Shown piece by piece: positions 1 through 7,956 of a stretch of 20,106 nucleotides of DNA (its first letter is position 1; every line of letters starts with the position of its first letter). Source of the DNA: Cyanobacteria bacterium UBA11153 (GTDB lineage Bacteria; Cyanobacteriota; Cyanobacteriia; Cyanobacteriales; Coleofasciculaceae); NCBI GenBank assembly GCA_003511885.1, contig DOIX01000179.1, positions 1 to 20,106 of the forward strand, in the 5' to 3' direction. The translations under genes were made by a program, and so were the position numbers. Under the pieces are notes generated by a model, which saw nothing but the letters and a program-made list of their open reading frames with translations, ran no database searches and had not been told where the DNA came from.

Positions 1-88
1 GTAACCGCCACATCGGTTAAGGCATCAATAACATCATGAAGAGAAGCGGAATCCTCCCTGAGTAAACAGTTTGATTTCCATCCAGTAA
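1..88 (-). other. Unassigned open frame at left edge
   Basis: Read on the minus strand from about position 88 to the window edge there is an uninterrupted frame of about 29 codons, containing the segment LLREDSASLHDVIDALTDVA. No convincing start codon or ribosome site precedes it; the upstream DNA is a heptamer repeat. I do not recognise the protein. It could be the 5' part of a gene that continues outside the window, or another decayed fragment like its neighbours. Confidence is low because the frame is short. Confidence 0.2.
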
Positions 89-116
89 TTGTCAACTGTC
101 CATTGTCAACTGTCCA
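89..116. repeat. Heptamer tandem repeat TTGTCAA/CTGTCCA
   Basis: Four heptamers lie in perfect register: TTGTCAA, CTGTCCA, TTGTCAA, CTGTCCA, i.e. two copies of a 14-base unit. They sit directly after the stop of the Rpn-family stub. This is the short tandemly repeated repetitive (STRR) style of repeat known from cyanobacterial intergenic DNA. No function can be read from the sequence. Confidence 0.8.
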
Positions 117-119
117 CTG

Positions 120-311
120 CTATACATAGCAGGGTTTGGTAGGATCGTCGGTGGTGGGTAGGAATAAACCATCAAGACGAAAAGATAGTTGTTTGACTTC
201 TTCAGAGGTAAACTTATATGAATTAGCTTCTTCTGGATTGGATCCAATTAATTCAAAGAAGCTACTGGGAAATGTCAAAAATAGTTTATAGAAGATGCTG
301 TCTGTTTTCAT
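120..311 (-). pseudogene. Truncated Rpn/DUF2887-family protein (N-terminal stub)
   Basis: The 63-codon frame begins MKTDSIFYKLF and contains FFELIG and FRLDGLFLP, which I recognise as the start of the cyanobacterial DUF2887 / Rpn-family proteins (recombination-promoting nuclease or transposase-like, PD-(D/E)XK fold). Full-length members are roughly 250-300 residues. Here the frame stops (KPCYV, then TAG) just where the family would continue into its EVQFQ-type catalytic strand, so the nuclease core is missing. A heptamer repeat abuts the stop. The ATG overlaps the TGA of the upstream ABC-ATPase fragment by the ATGA pattern, so two unrelated remnants are fused end to end. Family assignment is by recall of sequence pattern; truncation is seen directly. 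It is almost certainly non-functional. Confidence 0.7.
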
Positions 312-690
312 ACTTCTGGCAGAATATGGATGGAGAGAATTATTGTATGGTCTCCGGCGAGACTTTCGATCGAGTTAGGGACATCGATGATTTGACGGGG
401 GCCAAACCGACTGTGGGTTCGTCTAGAATGATGGCAGGTGAATCGTGGAGAATGGCTTGGGCGATGCCAACTCGTTGCCGGAAACCTTTGGAGAGTTTGC
501 GAATGAGGATTTTGGGCTTATCTTCCAGGTTACAGTGCGCGATCGCATTGTTAACCCTACGATTGCGATCGCCTGCTACTATTCCTTTAATCCGGGCAAC
601 GAAGTGGAGGAATCCCTCTACTGTCATCTGTGGATAAAGTGGAGGTGTCTCTGGCAAATAACCAATCTTACCTCGAACTGCATTAACGTA
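308..690 (-). pseudogene. Frameshifted, doubly truncated ABC transporter ATPase
   Basis: On the minus strand the frame from about 690 reads VRGKIGYLPETPPLYPQMTV (Q-loop region), then the signature LSKGFRQRV and Walker B AIILDEPT, typical of ABC-2-type export ATPases. Just after PTVGL the reading frame breaks near 397-402, where one base appears to be missing beside a run of five G. In the next frame the protein resumes as RQIIDV, then IILSIHILPEV with the H-loop histidine, and ends at TGA (310-308). The normal Asp after GL is lost at the break. The Walker A region and the C-terminal third are absent, and an in-frame stop lies at 691-693. It is therefore a remnant truncated at both ends, and its last codons overlap the start of the Rpn-family stub. 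Confidence 0.8.
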
Positions 691-727
691 TTAAAAAAAT
701 TACTAATTTGCTCTATCCATACCTAAA

Positions 728-776
728 AACCAACAACCAATAACCAACAACCAACAAGCAACAAACAATAACCAAT
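728..776. repeat. Seven AACCAAY heptamers running into a start codon
   Basis: Seven consecutive 7-base units lie in register with no gaps: AACCAAC, AACCAAT, AACCAAC, AACCAAC, AAGCAAC, AAACAAT, AACCAAT. The last unit overlaps the ATG (775-777) of the SLH-protein gene. The same heptamer recurs 19 kb away around the start of the YdcF-family gene. The repeat replaces any Shine-Dalgarno sequence. Confidence 0.85.
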
Positions 777-2841
777 GACTACACTATATGTTAACCCAGG
801 GACAGGTAGCGATCGCGCTACTGGTTCTGTTAATAGTCCATTTAAAACTATAACTCGCGCACTACAACAGGCGACTCGTGGCACTACTATTTATCTGGCT
901 GTTGGTAATTATAATACGGCTGGTGGCGAAAAATTTCCCCTAGTGATTCCGGCTGGTGTAATTGTTTTGGGCGATGAATTTAGTAAAGGTAAGGGTATTG
1001 CGATTGTTGGTACTGGGCAATATAACAGTCAGACTTTTGCTAGTCAAAATATTACACTCCTCTTGAATTCTCAGTCTCAACTGCGAGGGGTAACTGTAAC
1101 TAATCCGGGACAACGAGGTACGGGAGTTTGGATTGAATCTACGAAACCTGTCGTTAGTAATAATACCTTAACTAAGTGCAGTCGTGAGGGAATTTTTGTG
1201 ACGGGGACGGCGAAACCCCTGATTGTGGATAATCAATTTATAGAAAATGCTTCGAGTGGAATTTTTATTGTCCGGAATGGGAAAGGGGAAATTCTCCGAA
1301 ATCTTTGTCAGAAAACTGGTTATGGTATCGCCGTTAGTGATTCCGCCGCGCCTTTAGTGGCAGATAATAAATTGCTCGATAATCATACCGGAATTTTTCT
1401 ATCTCGCAGTGCCAAACCAGTCATGCGTCGCAATCGAATTGAGAATAACACTAATGGAGGATTAGTCGTCACTGGAGAAGCAATACCAGATTTAGGAAAC
1501 AATCAAGATCCAGCCGGAAATATTTTTATCAATAATGGTAAAATTGACATTCAAAACAATACCTCATTAACCTTACTATCTGTAGGAAATCAAATTAACC
1601 CAGTCAAAGTTTCCGGTGCAATCAAACTAGATGCCTCCCAAATTAATACACCAGTAACCATCCCCACTCAATTCACCGACTTAGGCAATCATTGGGCAGC
1701 TAAATTTATTCAAGAATTAATCAATCGCAATTACATTAGTGGCTTTCCAGATGGCACATTTAGACCAGAAAATAGTATAACAAGAGCAGAATATGGGGCA
1801 CTAATTGCCAAAACCTTCAACCTACCTAGACAAGTAGGCGCAAGTTCTGGTAACTTTAAAGATATTCCCGATAACTTTTGGGCAAAAGAAGCAATTATCA
1901 AAGCCGCAAATATGGGATTTATCACTGGATTTCCCGATAGCACATTTCGTCCATCCCAAAACCTAACACGCACCCAAGCATTCATATCCATAGTCAATGG
2001 ACTAGGACTAAAAGGAGGAAATCCCAATATTTTACTAGCATATAGCGATCGCGCCCAAATTCCCAGTTACGCCACAGAAGCCATCGCCACAGCAACTGAG
2101 CGCAACTTAATCGTGAATTATCCCCAAGCCGATATCCTCAACCCCATGGGCAACATCACCCGCGCCGAAGTCGCCGCCTTAGTATACCAAGCATTAGTAT
2201 CAACAGGAGAAGCAATTGCGATCGCATCGCCACAATTAGTCAATCCTCATCCTTATATTCCCTCATTTACCGACATTAAAGACCATTGGGCAGGAGACTT
2301 TATTCGCCGTCTGGGCAGCTTAAACCTAGTAGGCGGATTTCCCGATGGCAGCTTTAAACCAGATGTCCCCTTGAATCGAGCGCAATATGCTGCCATAGTG
2401 GTAAAAGTATTCAATCCAACTCCCATCCGTCCACCCGTTCAATTTATCGATATTCCCACTGATTTCTGGGCAGGAGCAGCCATCCAAGACGCTTATCGCG
2501 GCGGCTTCCTTTCTGGTTTCCCGGATCAAACTTTTCAACCTCAGCAAAGTTTGCGGCGAGTTGAATTAATTGCTTCCCTCACCCATGGACTTGCTTTTGC
2601 CAATGCCGATGAAAATATTTTGGAAATATATGAAGATCGAGATACCATACCTACTTATGCAAAATCCATTATTGCCGCCGCCACCAAAGCAGGAATTATC
2701 GTCAATTATCCCACCCTAACACGACTAGAACCAAAACGACCAGCCACCCGCGCCGAAGCCACAGCTTTTCTCTATCAAGCGCTAGTAAAACGAGGCAGAC
2801 TCAATCCAATTTTTTCACCCTATATTGTTCCTAATACTTAA
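775..2841 (+). CDS. DUF1565 / beta-helix protein with six SLH motifs
   Basis: Probable cell-envelope protein of 688 residues. Residues 1 to about 280 match the DUF1565 and right-handed parallel beta-helix pattern: YVNPGTGSD, PFKTITRALQQA, then many short N/G-rich turns such as VVSNNTL and PLVADNKL. From residue 300 there are six S-layer homology motifs, starting near residues 300, 361, 423, 498, 557 and 619, with the hallmarks GFPDGTFRP and TRAEYGAL. They form two triplets separated by a short linker; one triplet normally makes one cell-wall-binding unit. No signal peptide is visible, although SLH proteins are normally exported. An in-frame stop at 769-771 rules out a longer N-terminus. The likely role is a surface carbohydrate-binding or structural protein; the substrate is unknown. 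The start has no ribosome site and overlaps a heptamer repeat. Confidence 0.9.
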   Translation: MTTLYVNPGTGSDRATGSVNSPFKTITRALQQATRGTTIYLAVGNYNTAGGEKFPLVIPAGVIVLGDEFSKGKGIAIVGTGQYNSQTFASQNITLLLNSQSQLRGVTVTNPGQRGTGVWIESTKPVVSNNTLTKCSREGIFVTGTAKPLIVDNQFIENASSGIFIVRNGKGEILRNLCQKTGYGIAVSDSAAPLVADNKLLDNHTGIFLSRSAKPVMRRNRIENNTNGGLVVTGEAIPDLGNNQDPAGNIFINNGKIDIQNNTSLTLLSVGNQINPVKVSGAIKLDASQINTPVTIPTQFTDLGNHWAAKFIQELINRNYISGFPDGTFRPENSITRAEYGALIAKTFNLPRQVGASSGNFKDIPDNFWAKEAIIKAANMGFITGFPDSTFRPSQNLTRTQAFISIVNGLGLKGGNPNILLAYSDRAQIPSYATEAIATATERNLIVNYPQADILNPMGNITRAEVAALVYQALVSTGEAIAIASPQLVNPHPYIPSFTDIKDHWAGDFIRRLGSLNLVGGFPDGSFKPDVPLNRAQYAAIVVKVFNPTPIRPPVQFIDIPTDFWAGAAIQDAYRGGFLSGFPDQTFQPQQSLRRVELIASLTHGLAFANADENILEIYEDRDTIPTYAKSIIAAATKAGIIVNYPTLTRLEPKRPATRAEATAFLYQALVKRGRLNPIFSPYIVPNT

Positions 2842-2880
2842 TAGCTAATTGAAGATAGGCTAATTGATAATCTACTCCTT

Positions 2881-2935
2881 ACTCCCCACTTCCCACCTGG
2901 GCATCCGCTGTTCCACTCCCCATTCCCTACCAATG
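2881..2935. repeat. ACTCCCC-type heptamers abutting a start codon
   Basis: Heptamers ACTCCCC, ACTTCCC (2881-2894) and ACTCCCC, ATTCCCT (2915-2928) flank a 20-base non-repeat segment. The next seven bases, ACCAATG, contain the ATG of the following gene. The preceding SLH gene also starts in the context ACCAATGAC. This marks the region as intergenic and is the main reason for rejecting the upstream start at 2864. Confidence 0.7.
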
Positions 2936-3661
2936 ACGAATGAATCAGATTCAGCAATTGCTTATGCAGTAGTATTACTCAAACACTATGGATTTGAGTT
3001 GAGGGGATACACTCCTGAAGAATTAGTGAATCTTTGGTTAAATAACTATCAGGCGAATTGGATTAGATTGGCAGTAATTGAATCCCTGTATCGCGGACGT
3101 TACAAAGCCATTTCTGTCGAACAAATATTAAGTATTTGGTTGCGAAGAGGACAGCCAAGTCATCGCTTTAACGGTGAATTTGAAAGATTAATTTCTCGGA
3201 AATTACCAAAAAAATTAACAGCCTGCTTCCAGGATAATATAACCGACTTTAATGATGACACAATATTATTATCTTATACCGATAATTACGAAGATAGTTA
3301 TGAGGATACTAACTACCATGATGACATCTCCAACGATGTAGAATATTCACAACCAACAGAAATTCAATATGATAACTCAAACAGCCATATTCTCAGAGAA
3401 GAAAAATTAGAATCCACCATTGAATTAAAAAATATACCTCCAGACAATATCGAAATTGAATATAAACCAGAAACCTCCCTCAAATTAGACACTTTCTCCC
3501 CCAGCCAAATTACCAAAAATCGAGAAAGTTTATATTCTCCCATTAATTGGCCTACTCATAAAGGATATCAAACACCCATCAATCAATTTACCCCACCACC
3601 AGACTCTTCCGATTTCTACCAAAAACTGAAAAAAGTAGCCCAACAACAAGATGAAAATTAA
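2933..3661 (+). CDS. Conserved-type hypothetical protein, helical N-domain
   Basis: A 242-residue protein if translation starts at MTNESD; an in-frame ATG at 2864 would add 23 residues encoded by heptamer repeat DNA, so I prefer 2933. Residues 1-95 look like a compact helical domain rich in aromatic and basic positions (LVNLWLNNY, ESLYRGRYKAISVEQILSIW, FNGEFERLI). The Y...I...W spacing there is reminiscent of DnaD-type domains, but this is only a suggestion. Residues 100-200 are acidic, Asn/Asp/Tyr-rich and probably disordered. The C-terminus ends in a Pro-rich segment, QFTPPPDSSDFYQKL, that looks like a conserved short motif. No signal peptide or membrane segment is seen, so it is probably cytoplasmic. 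Function is unknown. It follows the SLH gene on the same strand after a 91-base gap. Confidence 0.75.
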   Translation: MTNESDSAIAYAVVLLKHYGFELRGYTPEELVNLWLNNYQANWIRLAVIESLYRGRYKAISVEQILSIWLRRGQPSHRFNGEFERLISRKLPKKLTACFQDNITDFNDDTILLSYTDNYEDSYEDTNYHDDISNDVEYSQPTEIQYDNSNSHILREEKLESTIELKNIPPDNIEIEYKPETSLKLDTFSPSQITKNRESLYSPINWPTHKGYQTPINQFTPPPDSSDFYQKLKKVAQQQDEN

Positions 3662-3833
3662 CCCAACCTGCCCCCAAGCTAATTCGCTGTAAGCAAACAA
3701 ATGTCTTGATGTAGCTAAACTCGCAGCCAGAATAATTTTCATCCCTCACTCCTAGACTACCACCATCCTGCCGAATTTGATCCTGATGAATAATGCGCAC
3801 AATTTTATAGTTAACGCGGTGATGCTGCTGATA
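3662..3833. other. Convergent intergenic region, no recognised gene
   Basis: This is the gap between the hypothetical protein (plus) and the first repeat copy downstream of gap1 (minus). It holds no credible ribosome site or family match. A 90-codon minus frame crosses it (3588-3860) but runs antisense over the end of the plus gene, starts inside a palindromic repeat and is not recognised. No T-rich hairpin that would be a classical terminator is visible. Confidence 0.4.
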
Positions 3834-3876
3834 GTGAGAATGGTGCGTTAGCTGACGCATAACGCACCCTAAAGAT
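3834..3876. repeat. 43-base palindromic repeat, copy 1 (downstream of gap1)
   Basis: It contains a perfect 9-bp inverted repeat, GGTGCGTTA (3842-3850) and TAACGCACC (3860-3868), around a 9-base loop. The 43 bases align without gaps to 5057-5099 with 34 identities. It lies 28 bases past the gap1 stop codon and could act as a 3' hairpin, but there is no T-tract. The arms also match the hairpin at 17494-17527. Confidence 0.75.
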
Positions 3877-3903
3877 AGATATTTTGCGTGACTCCTGATT
3901 TAG

Positions 3904-5031
<1,128 letters not shown>

Positions 5032-5056
5032 TTAAGAAAATTCAGGAATACCCGTG

Positions 5057-5099
5057 GTGAGGATGGTGCGGGAGCTGGCGCATAATACACCATCAGGAT
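5057..5099. repeat. 43-base palindromic repeat, copy 2 (upstream of gap1)
   Basis: Its core, GGTGCGGGAGCTGGCGCATA followed by ATACACC (5065-5091), aligns position for position with 3842-3868; the flanks also align, giving 34 of 43 identities with copy 1. The inverted repeat has decayed to GATGGTG (5062-5068) and CACCATC (5088-5094). It lies between the prohibitin-like gene and gap1. Confidence 0.7.
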
Positions 5100-5150
5100 G
5101 AAGATGAGGATAATAATTATTCACTGTTTTTCCTTGGGTTACAGGGGTTA

Positions 5151-5996
5151 TTAATTAGATTTTGGCTGTGCGGTTAGGTTGGATGGACTAATGTTAATGA
5201 ATGGTAATGCTCCACTGCCGCTCATGACTTGAGGAAATTTACCATCCCATTTTTCGATTGCTTGTTTTTGTAATAGTTGTGGGGTAATGTTTTCTCGCAG
5301 TAGTTTTTGGGCTTCGGCTTCACCTTTGGCGCGGTTGACTTGGGCTTCTGCGTCTTTCTTGGCTTTCTCGGCAACATAACCGGCTTGGAGGGCTTGTTGC
5401 TCGGCAATTTGTTTGGCTTCAATGGCTTTAGTGAATTCAGGTGAAAAACTGATATTTACTAAGGATGTGTCATCTACTTGTAAGCCATATTTGCTAAGTC
5501 TTGTTTTAATATTATTGTCGATTTCGGTTTTGAGATTGTCTCGTTCTTTGAGAATTTGTTCTGCTGTCTTTTTTGGGGTGGCTGCTTTGAGAACTTCGCT
5601 CATTGCAGGTAGAATAATGGTATTGACAATCTGTTTTTCATCACCTAGCTGTTGGTAAATTTTGTTGACTTGGCTGTGGTTAATATGCCAATTCAAAGTG
5701 ACTGCTGCGGTAATTATTTGTAAGTCTTTAGTACCTGCTTCGGATTCGATATCGGTTTTTTGGACGCGAACATTGAGTTTTTTGACGGATGTCATGATGG
5801 GCATAATAGGATGAATACCTTCATCAAGGATGACATTTTGTACTTTCCCGAAGCGCATAACTACGCCTCTTTCTCCAGGATTTACAATCGCAAATGCTTT
5901 GGAGATAATCGCGATTCCTAGAAAGAGGATAATTCCGCCCATAATGTATTGTAGCTGGGTGATTGAGAAAGGATTGAATTGGGTACTAGTTCTCAT
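5151..5996 (-). CDS. Prohibitin-family SPFH/band 7 membrane protein
   Basis: A 281-residue protein. Residues 17-38 form one hydrophobic segment (IMGGIILFLGIAIISKAFAI), immediately followed by the prohibitin-type SPFH start VNPGERGVVMRFGKV. The SPFH core runs to about residue 190 (VRVQKTDIESEAGTKDLQ, then LVNISFSPEFTKAIE). Residues 190-235 form a charged Ala/Lys/Glu/Gln-rich coiled coil. Family members build ring- or cage-like oligomers on membranes; cyanobacterial homologues are implicated in membrane organisation, and the exact role here is unknown. The ATG has a GAGAGG ribosome site eight bases upstream. It lies 39 bases after the TPR gene on the same strand, so the two may be co-transcribed. 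The C-terminal tail (GSGALPFINISPSN) is typical of the family. Confidence 0.92.
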   Translation of the reverse strand: MRTSTQFNPFSITQLQYIMGGIILFLGIAIISKAFAIVNPGERGVVMRFGKVQNVILDEGIHPIMPIMTSVKKLNVRVQKTDIESEAGTKDLQIITAAVTLNWHINHSQVNKIYQQLGDEKQIVNTIILPAMSEVLKAATPKKTAEQILKERDNLKTEIDNNIKTRLSKYGLQVDDTSLVNISFSPEFTKAIEAKQIAEQQALQAGYVAEKAKKDAEAQVNRAKGEAEAQKLLRENITPQLLQKQAIEKWDGKFPQVMSGSGALPFINISPSNLTAQPKSN

Positions 5997-6035
5997 ATTG
6001 TACCTCTCAAGTTATTTTATAGATATAGTAAAGTA

Positions 6036-7748
6036 CTATTGGCTATTGGCTCGATCGGAAAGCTGTCCAATCAAATGATTAGTTCTGGTATTAGCTTGTT
6101 CTTCCTTTAAATTCTGAAGTAGATTAAGGAGTTGCTGGTGTGATTTTTGATCTCCTTGTTGTTTAAATAAATCAGCGGCTTTCTGGAAATCTTTGATTGC
6201 TCCTGGTTTGTCTCCTTTTTTCAGGAGCAAATAGCCTCGGTTGACGTAGCCTAATGCTAGATTGGGATTAATTTCAATTGCCCGATTATAATCGGAAATG
6301 GCTCCCTCTATATCTCCTAATTCATTGCGATTATAACCGCGATTGAGATAGGCTAATGCTAAGTTAGGATTAATTTCAATAGCTCGATTGTAATCAGATA
6401 TTGCGCCTTCTTTATCGCCTTGCCGAGAGCGAGTAATACCCCGATTGTAGTAGGCTAAAGCATAGTTAGGATTAATTTCGATGGCTCGATTATAATCAGA
6501 TATTGCTCCTTCTGTGTCTCCTGAGTCATCGCGAGCATTACCTCGACTGAGGTAGACTGGGGCATAGTTAGGCTCTAGCTCAATTGCACGATCGAAATCT
6601 GCGATTGCTCCTTTTTTGTCTCCTTGTCGAGAGCGAGTAATACCCCGATTGTAGTAGGCGAAAGTATAGTTAGGATTAATTTCAATCGCTCGATTGTAAT
6701 CAGATATTGCTCCTTCTGTGTCTCCTGAGTCATCGCGAGCATTGCCTCGACTGACGTAGGCTTCTATATAGTTAGGATTAATTTCAATTGCCCGACTATA
6801 ATCGGCAATTGCCCTTTCTTTATTCCCTAAATCATTGAGGTCATAACCTCGATTGATGTAGGCTAATGCTAAGTTAGGATTAATTTCAATTGCCCGACTA
6901 TAATCGGTAATTGCTCCATTTTTGTCTCCTTGCCGAGAGCGGGCAATCCCTCGATTTAAGTAGGCAAAGGCATCATTAGGATTAATTGCAATAGCTCGAT
7001 TGTAATCAGATATTGCTCCCTCTGTGTCTCCTGAGTCATCGCGAACATTACCTCGACTGACGTAGGCTTCTGTATAGTTAGGATTAATTTGGATTGCCCG
7101 ATTGAAATCTGCGATCGCGTTTTTTTTATCTCCTAATTCATCGCGAATCACACCTCGGTAGTAGTAGGCGATGGCGTAGTTAGGATTGAGTTGAATTGCC
7201 CGATTGAAATCTGCGATCGCGTTTTCTTCCTCTCCTAATTCATCGCGAGTAATACCCCTGCTGAGGTAAGTAAAGGCATCGTTAGGATCGAGCTGAATTG
7301 CCCGGTTATAATCAGATATCGCACCTTGTTTATCTCCTAATCCATTGCGAGCAACACCGCGCATGACGTAAGCAAAGGGATCGTTAGGATTAATCTGAAT
7401 TCCTTTATTAAAATCTGATATAGCTCCTTCTCTGTCTTCTTGAAAAATCCTAGCAGCACCCCGCAAAAAATAAGCTCGATCTAAGTTAGGATTAATCTCA
7501 ATCGCTCGATTTAATTCAGCAATTGCCCCCTCATTATCTCCTTGCTTAAAGCGTTCGTTACCTCGATTTAAGTAAGTTTCGGCATCATTTTGGTTGTTAT
7601 TTTGCTTGTCTTTGAATGATTGCCCGACAGTTTCTTTTATTGGTTGGGATAACACCACGTAATCTGTCTGATTCAGAAGAAAACTTCCTTGAGATAAGAT
7701 TACAGCAATCGCAGTGTTAATCGGAATAGTTGAAAGTCTAGATTGCAT
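6036..7748 (-). CDS. TPR-repeat protein, 14 tandem units
   Basis: A 570-residue protein made mostly of 14 tetratricopeptide repeats of exactly 34 residues each. The consensus is AYxNRGxxRxxxGDxEGAIxDYNRAIEINPN, and the array covers residues 56 to about 531. Such superhelices mediate protein-protein contacts; the partner is unknown. The frame could start at 7886, but those first residues are translated from a palindromic repeat. ATG 7748 has a strong GGAGGG ribosome site and is preferred. That start exposes an N-terminal hydrophobic segment (about residues 8-25), a possible signal peptide or anchor, so the TPR domain may be extracytoplasmic. Three unit types recur in the same order, indicating recent internal duplication. 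The stop codon lies in a short ATTGGCT heptamer repeat. The prohibitin-like gene follows 39 bases later. Confidence 0.9.
   Translation of the reverse strand: MQSRLSTIPINTAIAVILSQGSFLLNQTDYVVLSQPIKETVGQSFKDKQNNNQNDAETYLNRGNERFKQGDNEGAIAELNRAIEINPNLDRAYFLRGAARIFQEDREGAISDFNKGIQINPNDPFAYVMRGVARNGLGDKQGAISDYNRAIQLDPNDAFTYLSRGITRDELGEEENAIADFNRAIQLNPNYAIAYYYRGVIRDELGDKKNAIADFNRAIQINPNYTEAYVSRGNVRDDSGDTEGAISDYNRAIAINPNDAFAYLNRGIARSRQGDKNGAITDYSRAIEINPNLALAYINRGYDLNDLGNKERAIADYSRAIEINPNYIEAYVSRGNARDDSGDTEGAISDYNRAIEINPNYTFAYYNRGITRSRQGDKKGAIADFDRAIELEPNYAPVYLSRGNARDDSGDTEGAISDYNRAIEINPNYALAYYNRGITRSRQGDKEGAISDYNRAIEINPNLALAYLNRGYNRNELGDIEGAISDYNRAIEINPNLALGYVNRGYLLLKKGDKPGAIKDFQKAADLFKQQGDQKSHQQLLNLLQNLKEEQANTRTNHLIGQLSDRANSQ
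6156..7583 (-). repeat. 102-bp tandem repeats encoding the TPR array
   Basis: Fourteen 102-bp units in perfect register, starting at 7583 and ending near 6156. Units 6, 9 and 11 share SRGNxRDDSGDTEGAI; units 7, 10 and 12 share RSRQGDK; units 8 and 13 share NRGY with an N-x-LG spacing. The order is therefore [6-7-8][9-10][11-12-13], a higher-order 204/306-bp duplication. Confidence 0.85.
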
Positions 7749-7824
7749 AATTAGTATCCCTCCCAAAATCGCAATTACTACATTTTCAGCTCTTGTTCCT
7801 GCTTTATTTCTTCTGCATTCTTCT

Positions 7825-7830
7825 ATTATA
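7825..7830 (-). promoter_or_regulatory. Possible -10 element of the TPR gene
   Basis: On the minus strand a perfect TATAAT lies about 77 bases upstream of the chosen start at 7748. No good -35 hexamer is visible at the usual distance, so this is only a candidate promoter. Confidence 0.35.
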
Positions 7831-7853
7831 ATAATCCTGAATGATTCCTGGTA

Positions 7854-7883
7854 TGTAGAGACGTTATATTTAACATCTCTACA
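7854..7883. repeat. TGTAGAGACGTTA palindromic element
   Basis: A 13-bp inverted repeat with one mismatch: TGTAGAGACGTTA (7854-7866), loop TATT, then TAACATCTCTACA (7871-7883). It lies between the TPR gene and the TIGR04222-like gene. From memory, palindromes around TGTAGAGACGT recur in many cyanobacterial genomes. The longest open frame of the TPR gene would translate this element, which argues against the upstream start. Confidence 0.7.
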
Positions 7884-7956
7884 CAATTGTCATTTTATAA
7901 ATGATTGAGGATTGCTAGAGAAATTGGGTTTCTGGCAACAACAATTATCCTTAACT

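Noticed and set aside
272..726. Two plus-strand open frames (272-637 and 445-726)
   Set aside because: They run antisense to the ABC-ATPase remnant, whose motifs are clear on the minus strand. They have no recognisable domain.
3588..3860. 90-codon minus frame over the end of the hypothetical gene
   Set aside because: It starts inside the palindromic repeat, overlaps a real gene antisense and has no ribosome site or family pattern.
7749..7886. 46-residue N-terminal extension of the TPR protein
   Set aside because: It is translated from the TGTAGAGACG palindrome, and the start at 7748 has a strong GGAGGG site.
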